This document shows positions 6,854 to 13,648 of a stretch of DNA of 19,579 bases, one piece after another. How positions within the stretch are numbered: the first letter of the stretch is position 1; every line of letters starts with the position of its first letter. The translations under genes were made by a program, and so were the position numbers. The notes under the pieces are model-generated. The model saw only the letters and a program-made list of their open reading frames with translations. It had not been told where the DNA came from and made no database searches. The stretch lies in the NCBI GenBank assembly GCA_947625175.1, contig CANQNI010000005.1, positions 1 through 19,579 of the forward strand. Direction: 5' to 3'. This DNA is from an uncultured Eubacteriaceae bacterium (GTDB lineage: Bacteria > Bacillota > Clostridia > Eubacteriales > Eubacteriaceae).

Positions 6854-9166
6854 TTATACACCTCCATATTTAAGTTTATAAAGTTCATATTCTCTTCTTA
6901 ATCTTCTAACATTATCCGCTGGTGAAGTATACTTAGAATTATTATTTATAATTGCAGTAAACCCTCCCTCTGTTTTAGTATTATTTGTGTTACTATTGTT
7001 AGAATTTTGATTATCCAATATTAATCTATTAGCATTAGGATTAACCATGGGATTTAACGAATTATTAACTCCATAATTAAGAGATTTCATAGCCTTAGTT
7101 GTATCTTTAATTACGTTTGCAAAAGATAACTTATCAGACATATTTTGAGCCATTTTATCAGTTGCATTTTCTAATAAATAACTTGATTTGTTTATCCCTT
7201 GAGCCATTCCTTTAATCATATCTGGCATCCAAGTTTCATAATCACGTAAAGGTCCTAGATCTGGTTTTGAGAAATGTAAGAAACTTTTAATTTTATCAGC
7301 AATACCTTTAGCAGCTTTACCAATATTTCCAATCATATTTTTAATACCATTAATAAATCCTTGAATCATATCTTTTCCCCATTGAACAGCAGAAGAACCA
7401 AGATTACCAATTCCTTCTTTCACTTTATTAAATATTTGACTGGTCCACTCACCTATTTTTCCAAGCATAGCTATTATACCTTGACCGAGTGCTAAAAGTA
7501 TTCTACCTCCAGCTTCAACTAGTTTAGGTAAATTTCTAATAAGTGCATCAACGATTTTAATAATAATCTCTGGAATTTTATCCATCAATTTTTCTATAGT
7601 ATCAGGATCTGTTAATCCTTCAACTAAACCAACTATTAATTGTATTCCAGCATCTATTATCAAATCTATATTATCTAAAATCACATCGACAAGTTGTAAT
7701 AGACAATCTATAATTTGTGGTATTAATGTAGGTAATTGTTGTCCTAAAGCAATAGCAAGTTGAGCGATTACTTGTATAATTGCATTAAGTAAAGTAGGTA
7801 AATTATCAAGTATCAATGAAGATATATTTTGAATTAAATTAGTAATTAAAGGAATTAGTTGTGGAAGTAATTGAGGTATCATTTGAATAATACCATTTAG
7901 CATTTGACTTATAACTGGTATATATTTATCAGACATTTCAATTAAATGTGTTGCTGCAGTACTTACAAAAGTTTGTAGTTGTGTCATTAGTTCTGGAATT
8001 TGTCCGCTTATATCATCACCATTTACCATGTTTTTAATCATATCTTTAAACGTATTCATGATAGGAGTCACACCCTCTAAAAGAGGTGTCATTATTTCTG
8101 CACCTATCCTTGCAGTTGCACTTTTTAAATTCGCAAGTGATGACGTAAATGTTTCTCCAGATTTTTGAGCAGCACCTCCGAGCCCTTGTTCCATCGCTTT
8201 GGAAAACTCATCGAAACCTACTTTTCCTTCTGAAACTAATTTTCTAACTTCTTCAGTAGATTTTCCCATTGATTGAGAAAGTAATTGCAGAATCGGTATA
8301 CCACTATCAGATAATTGATTTAATTCTTCACCAGAAATCTTTCCATTGGCTGCAATTTTATTAAAAATAGAACCTATTTCTTCCATAGAACGACCTGATA
8401 CTTGAGCAGCATCTCCAACAAGTTTTAAAGAGTTAGTCATGTCATCTCCCTCTTTAATACCAGCTGCGAACAATCCTGCTGCAACTGTTGCTGCACTATC
8501 CATTGAAAATGCTGTTCCATCTACCGAATCAGATACATTTTTCATAATTTCATCTAACTGTTCTGTTGATTTAGTAAATGTTGACATTTTGGCTCTTGCA
8601 TTCTCAAGATTTAAAGCTCTATCAATTCCTCCAGATATAACCATATTACCAATAGAACTTGAAATATCTTTTATTTTATTTTTTATACTATCAAAAATTC
8701 TAACTATAGCTTCACTTGCTAAATTAGCCTTTATTAAATCTCCTACTCTAACAGCAGTCTTACCTACTTTATCTATTTCATTATTTACAGAAGATAAATT
8801 ACCTTTTTTAGTATTTTCAAGTTCAGTATTCATTTTTTTTAGATTACTTTCACTTTTTGCAATTTCAATCGATAAATTATTATATTGTTTTTTTTGTTCA
8901 TCAGTAAGTTTTGAATACTCCCCCATTTGAGATTGTGCGGCTTTCAATTTGTTTAATTTTTCTGTTGTTGCTTCGATATTTTGAGATAACAATTTTTGTT
9001 TTGTAGCCAATGCATCTGTATTTTTAGGATCTAACTTTAATGCTCTATCTAATTCTCTTAGATTTGAATTAGTTGAATAAATAACTTTATTAACATTTTC
9101 TAATGCCTTTGTTAATTTTGAAGTTTCACCACCAATTTCAATAGTTATTCCTTTAATACTTGCCAT
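6854..9166 (-). CDS. Tape measure protein
   Basis: A 770-residue tail length ruler. The N-terminal ~130 residues form a coiled coil (SKLTKALENVNKVIYSTNSN, LRELDRALKLDPKNTDALA, then repeated heptads). Residues about 185-340 match the TMP core with DSVDGTAFSMDSAATVAAGL, the SGEELNQLSDSGIPIL stretch and the following 'KVGFDEF' helix. Residues about 415-560 are strongly hydrophobic (repeated PQLLPQLIPLI / LLQLVDVIL), likely membrane-active at DNA injection. Near residue 640 there is the familiar HFSKPDLGPLRDYETWMPDM motif. At about 0.15 nm per residue the tail would be about 115 nm. A good AGGAGG site precedes the ATG. No chaperone gene lies between it and the major tail protein, which is unusual. 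Confidence 0.95.
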   Translation of the reverse strand: MASIKGITIEIGGETSKLTKALENVNKVIYSTNSNLRELDRALKLDPKNTDALATKQKLLSQNIEATTEKLNKLKAAQSQMGEYSKLTDEQKKQYNNLSIEIAKSESNLKKMNTELENTKKGNLSSVNNEIDKVGKTAVRVGDLIKANLASEAIVRIFDSIKNKIKDISSSIGNMVISGGIDRALNLENARAKMSTFTKSTEQLDEIMKNVSDSVDGTAFSMDSAATVAAGLFAAGIKEGDDMTNSLKLVGDAAQVSGRSMEEIGSIFNKIAANGKISGEELNQLSDSGIPILQLLSQSMGKSTEEVRKLVSEGKVGFDEFSKAMEQGLGGAAQKSGETFTSSLANLKSATARIGAEIMTPLLEGVTPIMNTFKDMIKNMVNGDDISGQIPELMTQLQTFVSTAATHLIEMSDKYIPVISQMLNGIIQMIPQLLPQLIPLITNLIQNISSLILDNLPTLLNAIIQVIAQLAIALGQQLPTLIPQIIDCLLQLVDVILDNIDLIIDAGIQLIVGLVEGLTDPDTIEKLMDKIPEIIIKIVDALIRNLPKLVEAGGRILLALGQGIIAMLGKIGEWTSQIFNKVKEGIGNLGSSAVQWGKDMIQGFINGIKNMIGNIGKAAKGIADKIKSFLHFSKPDLGPLRDYETWMPDMIKGMAQGINKSSYLLENATDKMAQNMSDKLSFANVIKDTTKAMKSLNYGVNNSLNPMVNPNANRLILDNQNSNNSNTNNTKTEGGFTAIINNNSKYTSPADNVRRLRREYELYKLKYGGV

Positions 9167-9190
9167 TATCCCACCTCCTTATAAATACTA

Positions 9191-9216
9191 AAAAACTACC
9201 CTTACGAGTAGTTTTT
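9191..9216 (-). terminator. Intrinsic terminator-like hairpin before the tape measure gene
   Basis: An 11-bp stem with one G-T wobble (9191-9201 with 9206-9216) and a 4-base loop is followed on the minus strand by six T. It sits between major tail protein and tape measure, next to a second hairpin of similar sequence. It probably terminates part of the transcripts after the abundant tail-tube gene, lowering tape-measure expression. Confidence 0.75.
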
Positions 9217-9217
9217 T

Positions 9218-9235
9218 ACTACTCATAAGAGTAGT
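9218..9235 (-). terminator. Second hairpin, right after the major tail protein stop
   Basis: A perfect 7-bp stem (ACTACTC/GAGTAGT) around ATAA, beginning three bases after the major tail protein stop codon. Its sequence is nearly the same as the neighbouring terminator hairpin, so the pair looks like a local duplication. There is no long T-tract directly after it; it may work as a 3' end stabiliser of the tail-tube message. Confidence 0.5.
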
Positions 9236-9238
9236 CTT

Positions 9239-9817
9239 TTATGCTGACATTGTTCCTTCGTAAACTGAATTAAAGAATTCGTCATATTCAGTAGTGTTTT
9301 CATCATTTGGCTCTAAATATACTCTAACCTTTTTATCAGTTGCTCTTGGACTTGCAGTAATATTTAGAGTATCTGTACTTGGCTCTTTTGTACCTTCTGT
9401 AGTTGAACCTGTTGTTGAAGGTCTTTGTGCTGATACATTATAAAACCAGTATTTACGATTTGATTGATCTCCATCAATTTGAAAACCAAGTGCAAAATCT
9501 TTTACTATATCATCAGAACCTTCAAACATTGCTCCTTTTTCATCTGTTGTTTCACCAAGAACTTCAGTTCTAAATTTATCTGTAATTAGTGCCATTTCAA
9601 GTGAACCACTATAACCATTATTAGCAGAAGATGAAAAATATCTAATATTATCTGCATTAAAATCAGCATTTTCTCCTTCTGGATCTAAAGTTAAGTTAAC
9701 AGCACCAGGTATTGCAAATGGTGTACCATAAGTTATCTTCTCACCTGTAACTTCTGTAATAGGTGCAATATGAACATTACATAATCCAAATTTTACTTTA
9801 TTATTCTTTTTTGGCAT
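9239..9817 (-). CDS. Major tail protein (tail tube)
   Basis: A 192-residue protein typical in size and pattern of phi13/TP901-like major tail proteins, which stack as hexameric rings into the tail tube. Recognisable segments are the opening KVKFGLCNVHIAPITE, GAVNLTLDPEGENADFNADN near residues 38-57, YSGSLEMALITD near 70, and the DFALGFQIDGDQSNRKYWFYNVS segment with a following Ser/Thr/Glu-rich stretch and NITASPRATDKKVRVYL. It lies directly after the connector genes, and a strong AGGAGG stands before its ATG, as expected for an abundant structural protein. The gene is followed by tandem hairpins. No C-terminal Ig extension is seen in any frame after the stop. Confidence 0.9.
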   Translation of the reverse strand: MPKKNNKVKFGLCNVHIAPITEVTGEKITYGTPFAIPGAVNLTLDPEGENADFNADNIRYFSSSANNGYSGSLEMALITDKFRTEVLGETTDEKGAMFEGSDDIVKDFALGFQIDGDQSNRKYWFYNVSAQRPSTTGSTTEGTKEPSTDTLNITASPRATDKKVRVYLEPNDENTTEYDEFFNSVYEGTMSA

Positions 9818-9828
9818 ATCTTTTCCTC

Positions 9829-10143
9829 CTATATTTCATAATAATTATGATAAATTTTTTCTTCATCATCCCATACTTCATCTGATTTATCGTATGGAAT
9901 ATTATTTTCATTCAATAAACTTTCAATAGTTTTTTCTAAATCAACATCTTTCTTTTCTGTAACAAGTTCTATTTCGAAATTGTAAGGTCTATAATAAGTT
10001 TTACAATCAGCTTTAAAATTTTCTGGTGAAGTTTCTCTGTATGCTATAAAAGGTGGAATTATATTTTGACTTGATTTAAAATGATCATAAGCAACTGGTA
10101 TATTTAAGGTTTTAAGTAGTTTAAAAATATTCTCATGTTCCAT
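9829..10143 (-). CDS. Tail terminator / tail completion-like protein
   Basis: A 104-residue protein in the slot just before the major tail protein, where siphophages of this architecture carry the tail terminator that caps the tube at its head-proximal end. The pattern fits: an N-terminal helix (IFKLLKTLNIPVAYDHF), a strand PPFIAYRET, then RPYNFEIELVTEKKD followed by a helix (DLEKTIESLLNENNIPY), resembling small DUF3168-like completion proteins. It overlaps the preceding gene by 11 bases, indicating coupled translation. Identity is from gene order and secondary-structure pattern, so the exact family is tentative. Confidence 0.75.
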   Translation of the reverse strand: MEHENIFKLLKTLNIPVAYDHFKSSQNIIPPFIAYRETSPENFKADCKTYYRPYNFEIELVTEKKDVDLEKTIESLLNENNIPYDKSDEVWDDEEKIYHNYYEI

Positions 10144-10534
10144 AACTATTTCCTTTCTTTATTCCATTTTCAACTCTTTTAACGAATTCGTTAGTGATTT
10201 TTTCTGCAACAGGTGCAATATGAACTATTGCTTTAGTTTTAGAACCATCACGATTTAAATGCCCATTTTCAAGTAAATGAGTTAGTTGATAATTAGTAGC
10301 ATTATGAATAATAAAATGTACTTCTCCTCTTTTATTTTCTTTTTTTATTTTCCAACCTTTTGCATAGCTTCCTTTCTTTTTTCTTCTCCTTTTGTTAATA
10401 GGAGAAGTAGATTTTAACTCTTTAACACCTTCTTTTGCGATTTTTTCTACTTCTGTTTTAACTAAACTCTCTATATCATCACAATAACCATCGAGAATGT
10501 CATTTATATCTAATACTGAATTATTTTTTGCCAT
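10133..10534 (-). CDS. HK97 gp10-like head-tail connector protein
   Basis: A 133-residue basic protein of the HK97 gp10 family. Typical features are an N-terminal helix with repeated Glu/Lys (IESLVKTEVEKIAKEGVKELKSTSP), then the basic 'SPINKRRRKKKGSYAKGWKIKK' region, the beta pair EVHFIIHNATNYQLTHLLENGH, which is close to the family signature 'N...Y..THLLE.GH', and an HIAP...V.RVENGIKKG end. It is involved in completing the head-tail interface or tail terminator region. The gene overlaps both neighbours, by 14 bases upstream and 11 downstream, as in many connector operons. Confidence 0.88.
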   Translation of the reverse strand: MAKNNSVLDINDILDGYCDDIESLVKTEVEKIAKEGVKELKSTSPINKRRRKKKGSYAKGWKIKKENKRGEVHFIIHNATNYQLTHLLENGHLNRDGSKTKAIVHIAPVAEKITNEFVKRVENGIKKGNSYGT

Positions 10535-10841
10535 TTACACCAATTCTTTTAGAGCAAACTAAAACAATATCAAATTTGTTTTTAGGATCTACTGTCCTAA
10601 TAACTTGATATCGTTCATTATTCCACTCAAGTTGATCTTCGTTATGATAATTTAGTTTTTTAATAATAAACTCGCATGTTGGAGAAAATCCTGCCTCTAC
10701 AGCATTATAAAACTCATTTAATCTAACACTTTGTTTTTTAGCATAGCACTTGTTTTTAGTTTCAGAAGATGAAATAATATTACCTATTCCATCTTCTGTC
10801 TCAACTAAACTTATTAAATATATAATTTCACTATATTCCAT
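10521..10841 (-). CDS. Head-tail joining (head closure) protein
   Basis: A 106-residue protein with the pattern of the Phage_H_T_join/SPP1 gp16-like stopper family: a beta-rich small barrel, with YLISLVETEDGIGNIISSSETKNKCYAKKQSV at the start, SVRLNEFYNAVEAGFSPTCEFIIKK in the middle and WNNERYQVIRTVDPKNKFDIVLVCSK at the end. The 'V..TEFY.A...G..P...F' core is characteristic. It would close the connector below the adaptor to keep DNA inside the head until the tail attaches. It overlaps the adaptor gene by 11 bases and the gp10-like gene by 14. Confidence 0.85.
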   Translation of the reverse strand: MEYSEIIYLISLVETEDGIGNIISSSETKNKCYAKKQSVRLNEFYNAVEAGFSPTCEFIIKKLNYHNEDQLEWNNERYQVIRTVDPKNKFDIVLVCSKRIGVNGKK

Positions 10842-11112
10842 TGCCAGTGTCCTTCATATATTCTTTTGTATGCCTTAACGCATCTTTTTGAAGTGCATAA
10901 CTATTAGCATATAACTCTGCGTTCGAAACGTCTATTAAACTTAATACATAAGTAATTATTGCAGTATTTATTAAACTATCTTGTTTATCGATTTTAGCAT
11001 CGTCAATTCCGATACTTTTAAGGTCTAATTTTGCTGATTCGATCCAGGTATCAATCATTGAATCAAATTCATTATGATTAATACCTTGAATTTTTTTTAT
11101 TTCATCTAGCAT
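10831..11112 (-). CDS. Head-tail connector (gp6-like adaptor)
   Basis: A 93-residue mostly helical protein in the position of the HK97 gp6/SPP1 gp15 adaptor, the ring that docks under the portal after packaging. Helices can be traced as MLDEIKKIQGIN, EFDSMIDTWIESAKLDLKSIGI, SLINTAIITYVLSLIDVS and LYANSYALQKDALRHTKEYM. The spacing of the helices and the short length agree with this family. An AGAGGT site lies 7 bases before the ATG. It follows the capsid extension frame by 18 bases. Assignment is by pattern and gene order. Confidence 0.8.
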   Translation of the reverse strand: MLDEIKKIQGINHNEFDSMIDTWIESAKLDLKSIGIDDAKIDKQDSLINTAIITYVLSLIDVSNAELYANSYALQKDALRHTKEYMKDTGNGI

Positions 11113-11130
11113 ATTTCAACCTCTTTTCTA

Positions 11131-11512
11131 TCATTCACTAGGACTTAATGTTAGTCCTGTTAAATCTAATACTTTTTTAGCTTCGCCATTAGTTATTGTA
11201 ATGGTTTGCGTTTTATCGTGTATCTTACTTACAAGGAAATAATCCTTAGAATTCAAAGTACCTTTTCCTTTCTTTTCTGGATCTGATAATTCCCAAGTCA
11301 CAGTATCACCATTCTTAGCCTCTTCAACTTCGATAGCTAAAAAATTTCCTTCTGCACCTTTTTCAAATTTATCAAAATTCTTAACATATTTTAAAGTTCC
11401 TGTTACTTTATCACCTTCTATTTGAACATTGTCATGTAAATCTGATACATCCATGCCATAAACTTGCCCCTCAGATAATTTAATTGTTACTGACTTTTGG
11501 GGCTCGCTAGGG
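11131..11512 (-). CDS. Ig-like C-terminal extension of the capsid protein, reached by +1 frameshift
   Basis: An open frame in the +1 phase relative to the capsid gene, about 125 residues beyond the shift (PSEPQKSVTIKLSEGQVYGM onward). It has the beta-rich pattern of a small decoration domain: KVTGTLKYVKNFDKF, NFLAIEVEEAKNGDTVTWEL, then TLNSKDYFLVSKI, TQTITITNG and KKVLDLTGLTLSPSE at the end. Similar sequences occur as separate small capsid-adjacent proteins or as Ig-like domains in Bacillota phages. No ATG, GTG or TTG with a ribosome site starts this frame; the only in-frame start-like codon is a TTG inside the capsid gene at 11532. The domain therefore most likely appears as a minor 505-residue capsid form that decorates the head surface. 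Independent translation from TTG is the alternative. Confidence 0.75.
11466..11512 (-). promoter_or_regulatory. +1 programmed frameshift site at the end of the capsid gene
   Basis: The capsid gene ends ATA CCC TAG. A slip of the Pro codon from CCC (11512-11510) to CCT lets reading continue as AGC GAG CCC. Six bases after CCC begins a GC-rich stem: GCCCC (11503-11499) pairs with GGGGC (11470-11466), and TCAG (11493-11490) with CTGA (11474-11471), with a 5-base bulge. This spacing is typical of frameshift-stimulating structures. Listeria phage PSA uses CCC-UGA +1 shifts in its structural genes, so a precedent exists. Confidence 0.75.
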
Positions 11513-12649
11513 TATAGATTTAGGTTTAGCAACTAAAGTAAATGCTTTATCTGCCACAACACCAAGACCTACATATTGACGCCCAAGGATTTCAACTAAA
11601 TCCTCTTTCTTACGTGAAAGTTCATCAACTTTAATAGTAAGTTCTTCTCCATTAGGGAAATTTGCTATTGATCCTTGACTATAATCCCCTACAATCATAT
11701 AGACAGCTTGTTCATCTGCTGCATCATATGCAGGTAATTGATTATTGAATTTTACATCAAATCCTTCAAATACATCTACACCATAATTGTTAGCATATTG
11801 TACTTGTTTAAACTTAGCATAAGTAAGTTTATTCATAGTAACTACAGGATTTGTTGCTTCATCACTTAAATGAGCAAACGCAGTTGCTATAGTTGCTGCT
11901 TCTGGTGCTAATTCTATCTTTGCAGCACTTGGACTTTCTTTTGTTGCAGATTGTGGTAATTTTACAATCATATTAATTAATTCGTCAGTTGCTTTCTTTA
12001 TTATTCTATAAGTTAACTCAGCATAAATATATCTTAAGAAATATTCACCAGTTAAATCCATAACTTCATCAGATATTGAAATCCATTTCTTAATAGACTG
12101 TGGACTTATTTCAGCAATACCTTCTGTTAGTTTTTCTTCATCAACTGCTGCAGTACCTTCTTCATGTATTACTGCATCATCACCGCTGATTTCAAACTGA
12201 ACCTTTAAATTTCCTTTAATATTAACCTTTCGTACAAGAGACATTATATCAGATTTTTCCCAAGCAGTTTTTACTTCTTGTAACACAAAATCTGGTACTG
12301 CAATAGTTCCTGATTCAGCAACATTTTCTGTTAATAATGCTCTAATTTCTTCATCATTACCAGTTTTTACATACTCAGCATATGCATTTACATATTCTTT
12401 TGAATTTCTAAATTCTTTAATATCCATTCTTTTATCCTCTTCTTTCTCAATTTTTTTTGCTTCAACACTTTTGATTTCAAGTTCTTTAGCAGTTTTATCA
12501 AGTGTTTCTTGCTTACTAATTAAATTTTTTTCTTCTTTTAAAGCATCAACTTCTTTATCAAGTTCTTTTACTTGCTCTTCTGTTTCTGCTTTTTCTACTT
12601 CTTCACGTATTTCTTTCATACGAGATTCTATTTCTTCTTTTCTTGTCAT
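11507..12649 (-). CDS. Major capsid protein, HK97 fold, with N-terminal delta domain
   Basis: A 380-residue HK97-type capsid precursor. Residues about 1-75 are a highly charged coiled coil (EEIESRMKEIREEVEKAETE and on), the internal scaffold-like delta domain normally removed by the prohead protease encoded upstream. The HK97 core follows: the N-arm (KEFRNSKEYVNAYAEYVK near 78-95), TENVAESGTIAVPDFVLQEV near 107-126, the E-loop/spine region (EGTAAVDEEKLTEGIAEISPQSIKKWISISDEVMD), PVVTMNKLTYAKFKQ, FEGFDVKFNNQLP and VYMIVGDYSQG near the A-domain. A GGGAGGT site precedes the ATG. The gene has its own leader after a terminator, suggesting separate high expression. The stop is part of a probable +1 frameshift signal that adds an Ig-like domain to some copies. 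Confidence 0.95.
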   Translation of the reverse strand: MTRKEEIESRMKEIREEVEKAETEEQVKELDKEVDALKEEKNLISKQETLDKTAKELEIKSVEAKKIEKEEDKRMDIKEFRNSKEYVNAYAEYVKTGNDEEIRALLTENVAESGTIAVPDFVLQEVKTAWEKSDIMSLVRKVNIKGNLKVQFEISGDDAVIHEEGTAAVDEEKLTEGIAEISPQSIKKWISISDEVMDLTGEYFLRYIYAELTYRIIKKATDELINMIVKLPQSATKESPSAAKIELAPEAATIATAFAHLSDEATNPVVTMNKLTYAKFKQVQYANNYGVDVFEGFDVKFNNQLPAYDAADEQAVYMIVGDYSQGSIANFPNGEELTIKVDELSRKKEDLVEILGRQYVGLGVVADKAFTLVAKPKSIP

Positions 12650-12683
12650 AATTGACCTCCCTTTGTTTCTTATACTCTTTAGG

Positions 12684-12714
12684 GCTGTATAACTCCCATT
12701 ACAGCTCTCCAGCC
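12684..12714 (-). promoter_or_regulatory. Structured leader of the capsid gene with two exclusive hairpins
   Basis: The 135-bp gap before the capsid gene contains GCTGTA (12684-12689) that can pair with TACAGC (12700-12705), while the overlapping GGCTG (12683-12687) can instead pair with CAGCC (12710-12714). The two stems exclude each other. Together with the terminator upstream in the same gap, this suggests a leader that affects message stability or translation. No clear sigma-A promoter was found; a weak TTGATA-like hexamer lies just upstream. Confidence 0.35.
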
Positions 12715-12750
12715 TTTATCAAAACGACTTAGTTAGTCTCCACCAACAAA

Positions 12751-12772
12751 AAAAGAACTCTCCAGTTCTTTT
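12751..12772 (-). terminator. Intrinsic terminator between prohead protease and capsid genes
   Basis: A perfect 9-bp stem (AAAAGAACT/AGTTCTTTT) around a 4-base loop, followed on the minus strand by a run of seven T. It starts 12 bases after the protease stop codon. It would end transcripts from the portal-protease segment, so capsid transcription would depend on read-through or a separate promoter in the following ~100 bases. Confidence 0.8.
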
Positions 12773-12784
12773 CTCATAATCGTA

Positions 12785-13372
12785 TTAACCTAATTTTTCT
12801 AATAGTTTTTTCTTCGCATCATCTAATGCTTTCTTTTCTTCATATTGTTTTCTTAATTTTTTCCTTTTTTCCAAGAAATCATCACTCTTACTAGCAACAC
12901 TTACATCAGTAGCATTATAAAATGGCTGATCTACTACTGATACATCGAATAATTTACCTATTTTAGTAATAATTCTAGTATCAGATTCATAGTCATAGTT
13001 ATCTTCTTCTACTGTAAATGCAAATGATTGTTTATCTATTAATTTACTCTTTATGGCATTAAAAATATTTCTATGTTCAGATATATCATCTTGGAGTATA
13101 GCATCCATAAATAAACCTTTTTCATCTTTATTTAGTTTTAAACTATTATTTCTAGTTCTTGCTAATACAATAAATGAATCATTATGATTGTATCTTAAAA
13201 CCACATCTGACATATCTGCATTATCTAATGCTCTATCACTAATAATCTCAGTATATCCATAAGTTTCAGGACTATTAAATACTACTGCATATCCCTTAAT
13301 TTCCATTTTTTCATCATCAGTAGTTTCTGCTCTAAATTGAATATCTAGTTTCCTGATTTCTTTTTCTTTCAT
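12785..13372 (-). CDS. Prohead protease (HK97 gp4-like, family U35)
   Basis: A 195-residue serine protease that cleaves the capsid delta domain and scaffold during head maturation. Typical features, numbered from ATG 13372, are the opening IKGYAVVFNSPE (26-36), the catalytic-His strand LRYNHNDS (His63), the catalytic-Ser segment KQSFAFTV (Ser116), and FDVSVVDQPFYNATDVSVA (142-160). The C-terminal ~30 residues are a charged helix (EKRKKLRKQYEEKKALDDAK), probably the self-cleaved tail that directs incorporation into the prohead. I prefer ATG 13372 because AAAGGA sits about 10 bases upstream; an in-frame GTG at 13381 almost touches that site. The gene follows a weak hairpin and the small acidic gene. 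Confidence 0.92.
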   Translation of the reverse strand: MKEKEIRKLDIQFRAETTDDEKMEIKGYAVVFNSPETYGYTEIISDRALDNADMSDVVLRYNHNDSFIVLARTRNNSLKLNKDEKGLFMDAILQDDISEHRNIFNAIKSKLIDKQSFAFTVEEDNYDYESDTRIITKIGKLFDVSVVDQPFYNATDVSVASKSDDFLEKRKKLRKQYEEKKALDDAKKKLLEKLG

Positions 13373-13401
13373 TTTTTTCACTTCCTTTCATCAAAATAAA
13401 A

Positions 13402-13417
13402 ACACTCTTTTGAGTGT
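13402..13417 (-). terminator. Weak intrinsic terminator-like hairpin before the protease gene
   Basis: A 6-bp stem (ACACTC/GAGTGT) with a 4-base loop directly abuts the stop codon of the small acidic gene. On the minus strand it is followed by TTTTTATTTT. Stem strength is modest, so it may only attenuate transcription into the protease gene or protect the 3' end. Confidence 0.5.
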
Positions 13418-13648
13418 CTATTCATCTTCTTCAACTCCATCAATATATTCAAAGTCATCGCATAATTTAATTCCATAATCATAAATATCATCTGTATCAG
13501 TAATATTATTATCAACTATATAATCATACATTTTTTGCATATCTTTTTCAGTATCAAGTAAACCCATAATTCCTGAAATGTCATTATTTTCATAATCGAA
13601 AGTATATTCTTTCAATTTTTTTCTTAATTTTTCTTCTATTTCGCTCAT
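13418..13648 (-). CDS. Small acidic protein after the portal, function unknown
   Basis: A 76-residue, strongly acidic protein (MSEIEEKLRKKLKEYTFDYE..., ending DFEYIDGVEEDE) with few basic residues after the first 15. It looks helical with a repeated pattern of Asp/Glu and Tyr (DMQKMYDYIVDNN, DDIYDYGIKLCDD). Its start overlaps the portal stop in an ATGA arrangement, and its AAAGGAG site lies inside the portal gene, so it is translated with the portal. No family is recognised. Its neighbour, the portal's extra C-terminal domain, may be of phage toxin type, and a small acidic partner encoded directly downstream would fit an immunity or masking protein. A scaffold helper is another option. The inhibitor idea is speculative. 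Confidence 0.7.
   Translation of the reverse strand: MSEIEEKLRKKLKEYTFDYENNDISGIMGLLDTEKDMQKMYDYIVDNNITDTDDIYDYGIKLCDDFEYIDGVEEDE

Noticed and set aside
8439..8930. Plus-strand open frame of 163 codons inside the tape measure gene
   Set aside because: It is antisense to the strongly supported tape measure coding region and lacks a ribosome site and family features. Its Ser/Phe-rich composition is what the reverse strand of a Lys/Glu-rich coiled coil gives.
9765..10225. Identical 15-base stretch (AGGTGCAATATGAAC) in the major tail protein and gp10-like genes
   Set aside because: It encodes VHIAP in both proteins, in different folds. With no extended identity around it, this is best explained as chance in a biased base composition.
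11131..11532. Independent gene starting from TTG at 11532
   Set aside because: The TTG has no ribosome site and lies within the capsid frame. The CCC-TAG junction and downstream hairpin make a +1 extension the better reading, though it cannot be excluded.
12471..12692. Plus-strand open frame opposite the capsid delta domain
   Set aside because: Its long Ser/Phe repeats mirror the Glu/Lys coiled coil on the other strand, and there is no independent start signal.
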